Below are positions 41,216-49,692 of a stretch of DNA of 64,000 nucleotides, piece by piece. Within the stretch, counting starts at the first letter, position 1, and each line of letters opens with the position of its first letter. The notes beneath the pieces were generated by a model. It was given only the letters and a program-made list of their open reading frames with translations. It searched no databases and was not told where the DNA came from. Origin of the DNA: an uncultured Nocardioides sp. GTDB taxonomy: Bacteria; Actinomycetota; Actinomycetes; Propionibacteriales; Nocardioidaceae. The stretch covers positions 248,001 to 312,000 of the forward strand of contig NZ_CANLDB010000001.1 in the NCBI RefSeq assembly GCF_947489365.1, written 5' to 3'. A program made the position numbers and the translations under genes.

Positions 41216-42499
41216 TCAGCCCGCCTCGGCTCCCAGGATCGCGCGGACCAGCACGGGGGCGACGATCTCCACCTGCCAGGGCCGGGCGCCGAGGCGGAGG
41301 AGCGCGGCGTCGACCTCGGTGGCGAGGGCCTCCGGGTCGCGGGTGGCGGGGGGCTCCCAGAGCACGCGGCGGACGGTGTCCGGGGTCATCAGGTTCTCGG
41401 TCGGGACGACGTGCGCCTCGGCGACCTCGGCGAGCTCGGCGCGCGCGAGGGTGAGGCGCTCGGCAGCCACCGGGTCGCGCTCGGCCCAGGCCCGCGGCAC
41501 CGGCGGACCGTCGGAGCGGGGCGAGCGCGGGGGGAGGTCCTCCTCCGGCATCTCCGCGGCCTCCTGGAGGGCCTCGACCCACCGGGAGGAGTAGCGCGAC
41601 GCGCCGCGCCCGTGGAACCCCGGGGTCGACAGCAGCGCGCGCCGCTCGGTCGGCATCGCCTGGGCGGCGGCGACGATCGCGGAGTCCGGGATGATCCGGC
41701 CCGGGGTGACGTCGCGGGAGGACGCGATGTCGTCGCGCGCCGTCCACAGCGCCCGGACGGCGGCGAGCCCGCGCCTGCCGCGGACCTTGTGCATCCCCGA
41801 CGTACGACGCCACGCGTCGACGCGGACGGGCGCCTCGTGGTCGAGCAGGGCCTCGAACTCCTGCCGGGCCCACTCGGTCTTGCCGGCCTCCTCGAGCTGG
41901 GCGACCATCACCTCGCGCAGCTCGACCAGGGCCTCGACGTCGAGGGCGGCGTACTCGAGCCAGGGCTCGGGCAGCGGCCGCGTCGACCAGTCCTGCGCCG
42001 AGTGCTCCTTGCGCAGGCGCTTGCCGAGCTGGGTCTCGACGAGGGTCGCGAGCCCGACCCGCGGGTGGCCCAGCAGCCGGCCGGCGAGCTCGGTGTCGAA
42101 CAGCGAGTCGGGCCGCAGGCCCACCTCGCGCAGGCAGGGGAGGTCCTGCGTGGCGGCGTGGAGGATCCACTCGGTGCCCCGCAGCGCCTCCTGCAGGGGG
42201 TCGAGCGAGTCGAAGGCCACGGGGTCGACGAGGAAGGAGCCCGACCCCTCGCGCCGCAGCTGCACGAGGTAGGCGCGGGCCGAGTAGCGGTAGCCGGACG
42301 CCCGCTCGGCGTCGATGGCGACGGGACCGGTGCCGGCGGCGAGGGCCGCGCACGCCTCAGCGAGCTCGGGGGCGGTGTCGGCCACCGGCGGCAGGCCGTC
42401 CCGCAGGGTCAGCAGCTCGGCGGGCGGGGCCTCCGGCTCCTCCGGCACCCCGACCGCCGACCCGAGGTCCGGGGTCTCGGCGTCGTCGGGGCTCGTCAC
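41216..42499 (-). CDS. Ribonuclease D-like 3'-5' exonuclease with HRDC domain
   Basis: A 427-residue protein. Residues about 50-225 form a DEDDy exonuclease: motif I AIDAERASGYRYS (Asp, Glu), motif II HAATQDLPCLREVG (Asp) and motif III YAALDVEALVEL (Tyr, Asp). An HRDC-type helical domain follows near residues 235-320, then a C-terminal second helical region as usual for actinobacterial homologues. It should trim RNA 3' ends, for example tRNA precursors. GTG 42499 lies 17 bp after the DUF3000 stop, so the two genes are an operon; the DUF3000-RNase D pair beside hemE is conserved in actinobacteria. Confidence 0.92.
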   Translation of the reverse strand: MTSPDDAETPDLGSAVGVPEEPEAPPAELLTLRDGLPPVADTAPELAEACAALAAGTGPVAIDAERASGYRYSARAYLVQLRREGSGSFLVDPVAFDSLDPLQEALRGTEWILHAATQDLPCLREVGLRPDSLFDTELAGRLLGHPRVGLATLVETQLGKRLRKEHSAQDWSTRPLPEPWLEYAALDVEALVELREVMVAQLEEAGKTEWARQEFEALLDHEAPVRVDAWRRTSGMHKVRGRRGLAAVRALWTARDDIASSRDVTPGRIIPDSAIVAAAQAMPTERRALLSTPGFHGRGASRYSSRWVEALQEAAEMPEEDLPPRSPRSDGPPVPRAWAERDPVAAERLTLARAELAEVAEAHVVPTENLMTPDTVRRVLWEPPATRDPEALATEVDAALLRLGARPWQVEIVAPVLVRAILGAEAG

Positions 42500-42516
42500 G
42501 GGATCCACCGGGGCTC

Positions 42517-43140
42517 TCAGTGGACCGGTCCTCGGTGTCCGCGACGGCTCGGCATCACCGACACGCCGTCGGGCACCGGGGGCAGGCCGGCGGCGGTGCA
42601 GAGCAGCTCGCCCCACGCCTCGACGTGCCGGCCGACCTCGTCGGGGTCCGGGGTCCACGACGCGCGGATCTCGACCTGCGCGGTGGGTTCCTCGTCGGCC
42701 ATCCCGCCGAAGCTGGTGCTGCTCACGCAGGTGACGGTGCCCGAGGCCGCGCTGAACGACGCGTGGTGCGCCGCGAGCGCCTCCGTCAGCCAGGTCCAGG
42801 CCACCTCGGCGAGCATGGGGTCACCCGCCTGCTCGGGCTCGACGTCGGCGCGGACGTAGCCGACGCAGCGGAAGGTCCCGTCCCACGCGTCGTTGCCCGC
42901 GGGGTCGTGGAGCAGCACGAGCCGGCCGGTGCCGATCTCCTCGCCGTCGACCTCGACGTCGCCGGACAGCGCGGCGGCGTACGGCGCGATCCGCTGCGGG
43001 GCGGGCATCTGCTCCGCGGTCACCTCGGGTCGCAGCACGGCGTCGCGCATCGCGGCGACCGCGGTGGCGAACTCGGCGGGGAACGCCGCACCACCGACTC
43101 CCGCGCCGGCTCCGCGGCGCGGCTCGTGACCGACGACCAT
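42517..43140 (-). CDS. DUF3000 domain protein
   Basis: A 207-residue soluble protein. FPAEFATAVAAMRDAV, EQMPAPQRIAPYAAALSGDV, GRLVLLHDPAGNDAWDGTFRCVGYVRAD and the C-terminal EIRASWTPDPDEVGRHVEAWGELLC are the marks of actinobacterial DUF3000, which has no known function. ATG 43140 was chosen as the first start with family-like sequence. It is divergent from hemE with 67 bp between starts and precedes the RNase D-like gene. This arrangement is conserved, which supports the identification. Confidence 0.9.
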   Translation of the reverse strand: MVVGHEPRRGAGAGVGGAAFPAEFATAVAAMRDAVLRPEVTAEQMPAPQRIAPYAAALSGDVEVDGEEIGTGRLVLLHDPAGNDAWDGTFRCVGYVRADVEPEQAGDPMLAEVAWTWLTEALAAHHASFSAASGTVTCVSSTSFGGMADEEPTAQVEIRASWTPDPDEVGRHVEAWGELLCTAAGLPPVPDGVSVMPSRRGHRGPVH

Positions 43141-43207
43141 GGTGCCAATGTAGGCCGCGGGCCCCGGTACCGACGCGCCGCCACGCCGCCTGACCTGGGA
43201 GGATCGG

Positions 43208-44281
43208 GTGGTGAGCGAGGCCGAGAGCACGACCGGAACAGCCACCACCCGGGACCCCCGGTTGGCCGACAGCGCCTTCCTGGCCGCGTGCCGCGGCGAG
43301 CGACCGGACCACGTGCCGGTCTGGTACATGCGTCAGGCGGGTCGTTCGCTGCCCGAGTACCTCGCCGTCCGCGAGGGCGTCGCGATGCTCGACGCCTGCA
43401 TGGACCCCGACCTCGTCACCGAGATCACCCTGCAGCCGGTGCGCCGGTACGGCGTCGACGCGGCGATCTTCTTCTCCGACATCGTGCTGCCGCTCAAGGC
43501 CGTCGGCGTGGACCTCGACATCAAGCCCGGGGTGGGCCCGGTGGTCGCCGACCCGGTCTCCACGCTCGCGGACGTCGAGGCCATCCCCGACCTGACCCCC
43601 GACGCGGTCGACTTCGTGACCACCGCCGTGGGCCGCCTCGCCGGCGAGCTGGGCGGCACGCCGCTGATCGGGTTCGCGGGCGCTCCCTTCACCGTGGCGT
43701 CGTACCTGGTGGAGGGCGGGCCCTCCAAGGACCACGCCCGGACGAAGGCCATGATGTTCGGCGCCCCGGACGTGTGGGACGCCCTGATGCGCAAGATCGG
43801 CGGCATCGCGGCGGCGTACCTCGAGGTCCAGGTGCGGGCCGGGGCCTCCGCCGTCCAGCTCTTCGACTCCTGGGCCGGCGCGGTCTCGCCGCGGGACTAC
43901 CGGGAGCACGTCAAGCCGTACTCCGCCGCCGTCCTGGAGCGGGTCGGCGCCCTGGGGGTGCCCCGGATCCACTTCGGGGTCGGCACCTCCGAGCTGCTCG
44001 CCGACATGGGCGACGCGGGCGCGGACGTCGTGGGCGTCGACTGGCGCACCCCGCTCGAGGTCGGCATCTCCCGCGTCGGCGACCGGTCGGTCCAGGGCAA
44101 CCTCGACCCCACCCTCGTGTTCGCCCCGGTCGAGGTGATGCTCGAGCGGGCGGCCGAGGTGATCGAGGCCGGCCGCGGCGCCCGGGGCCACGTGTTCAAC
44201 CTCGGCCACGGCGTGCTCCCGGCGACCGACCCGGGTCGGCTGGAGGAGCTCACGGCGTTCGTGCAGTCCCAGCCCGGCTGA
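43208..44281 (+). CDS. hemE: Uroporphyrinogen decarboxylase
   Basis: A 357-residue heme-synthesis enzyme that removes four acetate carboxyls from uroporphyrinogen III to give coproporphyrinogen III. The signature VWYMRQAGRSLPEY near residue 38 carries the substrate-binding Arg residues; FFSDIVLPLKAVGVDLDI with the essential Asp, GFAGAPFTVASYLVEGG, QLFDSWAGAVSP and FNLGHGVLPATDP all match. GTG 43208 is followed at once by a second GTG (43211); either may be used behind GGGAGG. The later heme genes cgoX and chdC lie 7.7 kb downstream on the same strand instead of directly behind. Confidence 0.96.
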   Translation: MVSEAESTTGTATTRDPRLADSAFLAACRGERPDHVPVWYMRQAGRSLPEYLAVREGVAMLDACMDPDLVTEITLQPVRRYGVDAAIFFSDIVLPLKAVGVDLDIKPGVGPVVADPVSTLADVEAIPDLTPDAVDFVTTAVGRLAGELGGTPLIGFAGAPFTVASYLVEGGPSKDHARTKAMMFGAPDVWDALMRKIGGIAAAYLEVQVRAGASAVQLFDSWAGAVSPRDYREHVKPYSAAVLERVGALGVPRIHFGVGTSELLADMGDAGADVVGVDWRTPLEVGISRVGDRSVQGNLDPTLVFAPVEVMLERAAEVIEAGRGARGHVFNLGHGVLPATDPGRLEELTAFVQSQPG

Positions 44282-44287
44282 GGCGGC

Positions 44288-44366
44288 CGTTCGGGCCGAC
44301 TCGAGCCCCGTCGGGGGTGCGTTCGGGCCGACTCGAGCCCCGTCGGGGGTGCGTTCGGGCCGACTC
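44288..44366 (-). repeat. 32-bp-period tandem array, flavour A, three units
   Basis: CGTTCGGGCCGACTC starts at 44288, 44320 and 44352, exactly 32 bp apart. On the minus strand the units read GAGTCGGCCCGAACG, and the last overlaps the TGA stop of the next minus-strand gene. The joint CGAGCCCCGTCGGGGGTG contains its own small dyad. Confidence 0.85.
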
Positions 44367-44739
44367 AGCGGCGACGCTCGGCCAGGTGGTACGACACCGC
44401 GGCGTGGGGGACGACCCACACCAGCGCGGCGAGGACCAGGACCATCGCGGTGGCGACGGGCGGCGCCGAGGGGTCCAGGGCGGTCGCCGCGAGGCTGAAC
44501 GGTGTGCCCATCATCCCGAGCCCCGACTGCAGCAGCGACCCCACGAGGCCCGGGCGACCGTCCGTGACGGTCGAGAGGACCGCGAGGACGACGCCCGCCA
44601 CCACCACCGCGGCGGCGTGCATCGCGGGGCCGACCAGCCAGCGCCACGGGTCGTGGGCGACCGGGGCGGCGGCGTACGACTGCTGGAACGGCGGGGTCAC
44701 GGGCCGGCCGAACGACTGCTGGAGGGGCTGCGAGGTCAT
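44365..44739 (-). CDS. Small membrane protein
   Basis: A 124-residue protein with a hydrophilic Gln/Pro-rich N-terminus (MTSQPLQQSFGRPVTPPF) and three hydrophobic segments: near residues 48-67 (AMHAAAVVVAGVVLAVLS), 78-95 (LLQSGLGMMGTPFSLAA) and 104-120 (VATAMVLVLAALVWVVP). ATG 44739 was chosen because the upstream frame is Arg/Gly-rich and unlike coding sequence; GGGGGCATGACC context offers no clear ribosome site. No family recognised. It lies between hemE and the sulfur cluster, convergent with hemE, with a repeat unit running into its stop codon. Confidence 0.6.
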   Translation of the reverse strand: MTSQPLQQSFGRPVTPPFQQSYAAAPVAHDPWRWLVGPAMHAAAVVVAGVVLAVLSTVTDGRPGLVGSLLQSGLGMMGTPFSLAATALDPSAPPVATAMVLVLAALVWVVPHAAVSYHLAERRR

Positions 44740-44808
44740 GCCCCCACGCTCACCCGGGGCCCGGGCGCCGCGCATGGGTCGGCGTACTCAGGTGCGCCAC
44801 GTGGGTGC

Positions 44809-45762
44809 TCAGGCCGGGGCGAGGACCTCCTCCGCGGCGCCGGCCCCGGCAGCCTCCGCCGCCTCCTCGGCGAGGCGCTCGGCCTGCTCGGAGAGCGCCC
44901 GCATCAGCAGGCGTACGGCGGGGGGCTGGGCGGCCGCGGCGTGCAGCATGAGCAGCGACACCTCGGTCTCCACCCCGACCAGCGGGCGGTGGGTGATCAC
45001 GCCGGCCTTCACGAGCGGGTCGCTGTCGATGCTGTAGTCGGGCAGCACGGTGACGCCGAGGCCCTCGGCGACGAGCAGCTTGCCCATCTCGGCGCCGTCC
45101 GCGGCGATCGCGACGGGCGGCGGGTCGCCCTCGGAGACGCGGTGCAGGAAGCGGTGCATCAGGTAGCCCGAGCGCATCCCGACCAGGGTCGAGACGCGGA
45201 GGTCGTCGAGCGTGATGCTGTCGAGCTGCGCGAACGGGTGGTCGGCGTGGCAGCAGACGACGACGTCGCCGCGCAGCAGCACCGACGAGCCGAGCTCGGG
45301 CAGCTGGTCGTCGCCGGGCAGCGCGTTGACCAGGCCGAGGTCGAGGCTGCCCTCGGCGATGGCCAGGGCGATCGCCGCCTGCTGGCTGGTGACCACCTCG
45401 ACGGCGGCGCCGGTCTGGGCCTCGTGGAAGTCGCGGAGCGCGGGCACCAGGAGGTGGGAGGTGCCGGCGTTGACGGTGCCGACGTGGACGGTGCGGGCGC
45501 TGGTGCGCTGGTGCCCGGCCTGGCTGCGCAGGCGGTCGACGGCCTCGAGCACCTCGACCATCCCGGGCAGCAGCGCCTTGCCGTCCCGGCTGATCCGGGC
45601 GCCGGAGCGGCGCCGGTCCAGGAGCGTGACCCCGAGCTCCCGCTCCAGGTTCCGCAGGCCCTCGCTCAGCGCGGGCTGCGAGAGGTGGAGCTGCTCGCTC
45701 GCGCGGCGCAGCGACCCGTGCCGGGTCACCGCGGTCAGGTACTCCAGCTGTTCGATCCGCAC
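44809..45762 (-). CDS. LysR-family regulator of the sulfur cluster
   Basis: A 317-residue LysR-type regulator. The N-terminal winged helix-turn-helix RIEQLEYLTAVTRHGSLRRASEQLHLSQPALSEGLRNLERELG is complete, followed by LLDRRRSGARISRDGKALL and a periplasmic-binding-like effector domain (VHVGTVNAGTSHLLVPAL, GSLDLGLVNALPGDD, GMRSGYLMHRFL, GLGVTVLPDYS). GTG 45762 lies behind GGAGGAGATCAGG. It is divergent from the DszC/MsuC-like gene across 154 bp containing a T-N11-A dyad, the standard LysR arrangement. It probably controls the five downstream genes in response to sulfur status or a sulfonate; the effector is unknown. The C-terminal 20 residues are Ala/Glu-rich. Confidence 0.92.
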   Translation of the reverse strand: MRIEQLEYLTAVTRHGSLRRASEQLHLSQPALSEGLRNLERELGVTLLDRRRSGARISRDGKALLPGMVEVLEAVDRLRSQAGHQRTSARTVHVGTVNAGTSHLLVPALRDFHEAQTGAAVEVVTSQQAAIALAIAEGSLDLGLVNALPGDDQLPELGSSVLLRGDVVVCCHADHPFAQLDSITLDDLRVSTLVGMRSGYLMHRFLHRVSEGDPPPVAIAADGAEMGKLLVAEGLGVTVLPDYSIDSDPLVKAGVITHRPLVGVETEVSLLMLHAAAAQPPAVRLLMRALSEQAERLAEEAAEAAGAGAAEEVLAPA

Positions 45763-45876
45763 CCTGATCTCCTCCGTGGTCCTTCTGGGCCCGTGACGGT
45801 CGTGCCAGGCGGCGCCTGGCACCCCGACGGACCTCTGTGGCGTGGTGGGCGTGGCCCGAGCCGATGTCGTCCGTAC

Positions 45877-45901
45877 TTTGTCTAGCGAGACTATAGACAA
45901 A
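45877..45901. promoter_or_regulatory. LysR-type dyad and promoter of the sulfur cluster
   Basis: TTTGTCTA and TAGACAAA are perfect 8-bp arms around 9 bases. The T at 45883 and A at 45895 are 11 bases apart, the LysR T-N11-A pattern. TATAGA at 45892-45897 is a good -10 box inside the dyad, 19 bases before the ATG at 45917. The position suggests direct control by the divergent LysR gene. Confidence 0.65.
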
Positions 45902-45916
45902 AGGAAGGCAGAACCG

Positions 45917-47179
45917 ATGACCGACACCCTGTTGCCCCCGTCACCCGCGGGTACCGCTCCCGACCCGCTGGTGCGGGTCCGCGCGCGGCTGGCGCCGCTG
46001 CTGGCCGAGATCGCCGAGGGGGCGGTGCGTCGCGAGGTCGACGGCGAGCTCCCCACCGACGCCGTACGACGCCTGGCCGAGGCCGGCGTCGGCGCCGTCC
46101 GGGTGCCCGTCGAGCACGGGGGCGACGGGCTCGACCTGCGCGGCCTGACCGCGCTGTGGATCGACCTCGCCGCGGCCGACTCCAACCTCGCGCAGGCGCT
46201 GCGGGGCCACGGCGCCCTCGTCGAGGACCGGCTCTGGCAGCACGCGCGGGGCGCGGAGCAGTCGACCTGGTTCGCCCGGCTGGCCGCCGGCGAGCTCGTG
46301 GGCAACGCCTGGTCCGAGATCGGCACCACCGGGCAGGACACCCAGCGCACGACGATCACCCGCGACGGCGACCGCTGGCGCCTCGACGGCGCGAAGTACT
46401 ACACGACCGGCACCATCTACGCCGACTGGGCCGACGTGTACGTCCGCGTCGCCGGCACGGGCCGGACGACCGGGGAGGGCGCGCAGTACGCGATCGCCCT
46501 CGTCCGCACCGACCAGCCGGGCGTGGTCGTGTCGGACGACTGGGACGGCTTCGGCCAGCGCGGCACCGGGAGCGGCACCGCGCTCTTCTCCGGTGCCGTC
46601 GTCGAGGACGCCGACGTCCTTCCCTTCGAGCAGCGGTTCGGCTACCAGACCGCGCTCTACCAGCTGAACCTCCTGGCCACCCTCGTCGGCATCGGCCGGG
46701 CCGCGCTCGCCGACACCGTCCGCGAGGTCCAGGGCCGCGAGCGCAACTACTCGCACGCCAACGCCGCCCGCGTCCGCGACGACGCCCAGGTCCTGGCGCG
46801 GGTCGGCGAGATCGCCGCCCGCGTGTACGCCGCCGAGGCCGCGACGCTGCGGGTCGCCGACGCGATGCAGCGCGCCGCCGACACCGCGACGGCCGACGCC
46901 GAGACGCAGCGGGCGGCGAACGAGGTCGCCGAGGTCGAGTCCTCGACCGCCCAGGTCGTGGTGACCCAGCTCGTCCTCGACGCCGCCACCGACCTCTTCG
47001 ACACCCTGGGCGCCTCCGCCACCTCCCGGGCCAAGGCGCTCGACCGCCACTGGCGCAACGCCCGCACGGTGAGCTCGCACAACCCGCGGATCCTCAAGGC
47101 CCGGGTCGTCGGCGACGCCCTCGTCAACGGCACCGCCCCGCCGTACGCCTGGGCGATCGGGCGCACCGAGAGGCAGTGA
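45917..47179 (+). CDS. DszC/MsuC/SfnB-like flavin-dependent monooxygenase
   Basis: A 420-residue protein with the acyl-CoA dehydrogenase fold. Instead of acyl-CoA marks it has those of the DszC group, which uses reduced flavin to oxidise sulfur compounds: SEIGTTGQDTQRTT, YYTTGTIYADWADVYVRV, GFGQRGTGSGTALF and the C-terminal KALDRHWRNARTVSSHNP. In the Pseudomonas msu genes a member of this fold (MsuC) oxidises methanesulfinate to methanesulfonate, which fits the neighbours here. ATG 45917 follows AAGGAAGGCAG. It is the first gene after the LysR dyad. A strong hairpin follows its stop, then a second promoter region for sfnG. Confidence 0.85.
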   Translation: MTDTLLPPSPAGTAPDPLVRVRARLAPLLAEIAEGAVRREVDGELPTDAVRRLAEAGVGAVRVPVEHGGDGLDLRGLTALWIDLAAADSNLAQALRGHGALVEDRLWQHARGAEQSTWFARLAAGELVGNAWSEIGTTGQDTQRTTITRDGDRWRLDGAKYYTTGTIYADWADVYVRVAGTGRTTGEGAQYAIALVRTDQPGVVVSDDWDGFGQRGTGSGTALFSGAVVEDADVLPFEQRFGYQTALYQLNLLATLVGIGRAALADTVREVQGRERNYSHANAARVRDDAQVLARVGEIAARVYAAEAATLRVADAMQRAADTATADAETQRAANEVAEVESSTAQVVVTQLVLDAATDLFDTLGASATSRAKALDRHWRNARTVSSHNPRILKARVVGDALVNGTAPPYAWAIGRTERQ

Positions 47180-47184
47180 CGACC

Positions 47185-47211
47185 CCGGTGGCAGGCCCTG
47201 CCTGTCACCGG
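47185..47211 (+). terminator. Hairpin terminator after the DszC-like gene
   Basis: CCGGTGGCAGG (47185-47195) pairs with CCTGTCACCGG (47201-47211), 11 bp with one G-U, around a CCCTG loop. It starts 6 bases after the stop. There is no U run, but the position suggests (partial) termination before the next promoter. Confidence 0.55.
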
Positions 47212-47242
47212 CTCGTCACGTCCGACGGCCGGGAGGGCTCGT

Positions 47243-47292
47243 CGAGTTGAAACCGGGACGTTAAGTACATCAACCTGATCTACATAACCCGA
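47243..47292 (+). promoter_or_regulatory. AT-rich promoter region of sfnG operon
   Basis: Between the hairpin and sfnG the DNA becomes clearly A/T-richer (TTGAAA, TTAAGTACATCAAC, TACATAAC). GTTAAG and a nearby CAAC form a loose dyad around TACAT. The combination suggests a regulated promoter directly before sfnG, but no -35/-10 pair with standard spacing could be fixed. Confidence 0.45.
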
Positions 47293-47307
47293 TTTGAGGA
47301 GCAGCGC

Positions 47308-48456
47308 ATGACCGAGCAGACCGTGGCCGGCGACCTGGCGTCGTCCGAGCCACTGAAGTTCGCCTACTGGGTGCCCAACGTGAGCGGGGGCCTGGTCGTG
47401 TCCAAGGTCGAGCAGCGCACCGACTGGGGCTACGAGTACAACAAGCGCCTGGCGCGCACGGCGGAGAACAACGGCTTCGAGTACGCCCTGTCCCAGGTCC
47501 GCTACATGGCCTCGTACGGCGCGGCGTACCAGCACGAGTCGACCTCGTTCAGCCTCGCGCTGCTCCTCGCCACCGAGCGCCTGAAGGTGATCGCCGCCGT
47601 CCACCCCGGCCTGTGGCAGCCCGGCGTGCTCGCCAAGTTCCTCGCCACCGCCGACCACCTGTCCGGCGGCCGCGCCGCGGTCAACGTCGTCTCCGGCTGG
47701 TTCAAGGACGAGTTCACCAAGATGGGCGAGCAGTGGCTCGAGCACGGCGAGCGCTACCGACGCTCCGAGGAGTTCATCGCCTACCTCCGCGAGATGTGGA
47801 CCAACGAGCACGCCGAGCTGAACGGCGACTTCTACCGGCTCCACGACTTCGACCTGAAGCCGAAGCCGCTCTCGACGCCCGACCGTCCGCACCCCGAGAT
47901 CTTCCAGGGCGGCAACTCCGGCGACGCGCAGGCGATGGCCGGGCGGGTCTCCGACTGGTACCTCGCCAACGGCAACACCCCCGAGCGGATCGCCGAGCAG
48001 GTCGCCACGGTCAAGGCCGGCGCCGCCGAGAACGGGCGACGCCTGCGGGTCGGCGTCAACGGGTTCATGGTCGCCCGCGACTCCGAGGCCGAGGCCCGCG
48101 ACGTGCTCCGCGAGATCATCGACCGCGCCGACACCGAGGCCGTCGAGGGCTTCGGCGCCGCGGTCAAGCAGGCCGGCCAGTCGACCGGCGACGGTCGCGG
48201 CATGTGGCAGGACTCCACCTTCGCCGACCTGGTGCAGTACAACGACGGCTTCCGCACCGGCCTCGTCGGCAGCCCCGAGCAGGTCGCCGAGCAGGCGATC
48301 GCGCAGAAGAAGGCCGGCGCCGACCTGCTGCTGCTGGGCTTCCTGCACTTCCAGGAGGAGGTCGAGTACTTCGGCGCACGCGTCCTGCCGCTGATCCGCG
48401 AGATGGAGGACGACCTCGCGGGCCGGCCCCGCGGCAGCGGGCTGGTGGCCTCCTGA
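47308..48456 (+). CDS. sfnG: Dimethyl sulfone monooxygenase SfnG
   Basis: A 382-residue FMNH2-dependent luciferase-like monooxygenase. FAYWVPNVSGGLVVSKVEQRT near residue 18, YALSQVRYMASYGAAYQHES near 60 and NVVSGWFKDEFTKMGE near 130 match SfnG, which converts dimethyl sulfone to methanesulfinate and formaldehyde. Length fits the family. ATG 47308 follows GAGGAGCAGCGC. The next gene starts 64 bp later and belongs to the same fold, so two successive oxidations are encoded side by side. The reduced flavin should come from the reductases two and three genes on. Confidence 0.92.
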   Translation: MTEQTVAGDLASSEPLKFAYWVPNVSGGLVVSKVEQRTDWGYEYNKRLARTAENNGFEYALSQVRYMASYGAAYQHESTSFSLALLLATERLKVIAAVHPGLWQPGVLAKFLATADHLSGGRAAVNVVSGWFKDEFTKMGEQWLEHGERYRRSEEFIAYLREMWTNEHAELNGDFYRLHDFDLKPKPLSTPDRPHPEIFQGGNSGDAQAMAGRVSDWYLANGNTPERIAEQVATVKAGAAENGRRLRVGVNGFMVARDSEAEARDVLREIIDRADTEAVEGFGAAVKQAGQSTGDGRGMWQDSTFADLVQYNDGFRTGLVGSPEQVAEQAIAQKKAGADLLLLGFLHFQEEVEYFGARVLPLIREMEDDLAGRPRGSGLVAS

Positions 48457-48519
48457 CGGCCACGCCGTCCTGATCGACCCGCCGGCACGGTCCGGCAGCA
48501 CGCATCCACGAGGAGAGAG

Positions 48520-49692
48520 ATGAGCCTGAAGTTCCACTGGTTCCTGCCCACCAACGGCGGCGACGGCCGCCACGTCGTCGGCGGCGGCCACGGGGTGAAC
48601 CCCGGCGCCGCCGGGCGTCCCGGTGACGTGGCCTACCTGACCCAGGTGGCGCGAGCCGCGGAGGACAACGGCTTCGAGGCCGCACTGACCCCCACCGGCG
48701 CGTGGTGCGAGGACGCCTGGCTGTCGACGGCGATGCTGTCGCAGACCTCGGAGCGGCTGAAGTTCCTCGTCGCGTTCCGCCCCGGGCTCGTCTCGCCGTA
48801 CGTCGCCGCGCAGATGGCCGGCACGTTCCAGAACCTCACCCGCGGCCGGCTGCTGCTCAACGTCGTCACCGGCGGCGAGAGCCACGAGCAGCGGATGTTC
48901 GGCGACTTCCTCGACAAGGAAGGCCGCTACGCCCGCTGCGACGAGTTCCTCTCCATCGTGCGCAGGCTCTGGGCCGGCGAGGTCGTCGACCACGACGGCG
49001 AGCACCTGCAGGTCGAGAGCGCCCGCCTCGAGCAGATCCCGGACCCGCTGCCGGAGATCTACTTCGGCGGGTCCTCCCCGGCCGCCGGCCGCGTGGCGGC
49101 GAAGCACGCCGACGTCTACCTGACCTGGGGCGAGCCGCCGGAGGCCGTCGCGAAGAAGATCGAGTGGATCCGGGGCCTGGCCGCCGAGGAGGGCCGCGAG
49201 GTCCGTTTCGGCATCCGGATGCACACCATCACGCGCGACACCTCGGAGGAGGCGTGGGCCGAGGCGCAGCGCCTGCTCGACGCCATCGACCCGGCGATGA
49301 TCGAGAAGGTCCAGTCGGGCCTCAAGCGCAGCGAGTCCGAGGGCCAGCGGCGCATGCTGGAGCTCAACCAGGGCGCCAAGGGCAACGACGTCCACTCCCT
49401 CGAGATCCACCCCAACGTCTGGGCCGGCGTCGGCCTGGTCCGCGGCGGGGCGGGCACCGCGCTGGTCGGCAGCCACACCGAGGTCGCGGACCGCATCGAG
49501 GAGTACGCCGACCTCGGCATCTCCGAGTTCGTCCTGTCGGCCTACCCGCACCTCGAGGGGGCGTACTGGTTCGGCGAGGGTGTGCTGCCGATCCTGGCCG
49601 AGCGCGGCCGCTGGAAGGACGTCCGGCCCGAGCGCCACCGCAACGCCGCGGTGCCCTTCGCCGGGGCCGACGGCCCGCGGGCGGCCTCGTGA
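48520..49692 (+). CDS. Alkanesulfonate/methanesulfonate monooxygenase (SsuD/MsuD type)
   Basis: A 390-residue FMNH2-dependent monooxygenase. FHWFLPTNGGDGRH at the start, YLTQVARAAEDNGFEAALTPTGAWCEDAW near residue 50, FLVAFRPGLVSPYVAAQM near 87 and LLLNVVTGGESHEQRMFGD near 113 are SsuD/MsuD marks. These enzymes split alkanesulfonates to an aldehyde and sulfite. In this context methanesulfonate, formed by the two upstream enzymes, is the likely substrate, though SsuD-like enzymes are broad. ATG 48520 follows GAGGAGAGAG. Its stop overlaps the GTG of the FMN reductase gene. Confidence 0.92.
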   Translation: MSLKFHWFLPTNGGDGRHVVGGGHGVNPGAAGRPGDVAYLTQVARAAEDNGFEAALTPTGAWCEDAWLSTAMLSQTSERLKFLVAFRPGLVSPYVAAQMAGTFQNLTRGRLLLNVVTGGESHEQRMFGDFLDKEGRYARCDEFLSIVRRLWAGEVVDHDGEHLQVESARLEQIPDPLPEIYFGGSSPAAGRVAAKHADVYLTWGEPPEAVAKKIEWIRGLAAEEGREVRFGIRMHTITRDTSEEAWAEAQRLLDAIDPAMIEKVQSGLKRSESEGQRRMLELNQGAKGNDVHSLEIHPNVWAGVGLVRGGAGTALVGSHTEVADRIEEYADLGISEFVLSAYPHLEGAYWFGEGVLPILAERGRWKDVRPERHRNAAVPFAGADGPRAAS

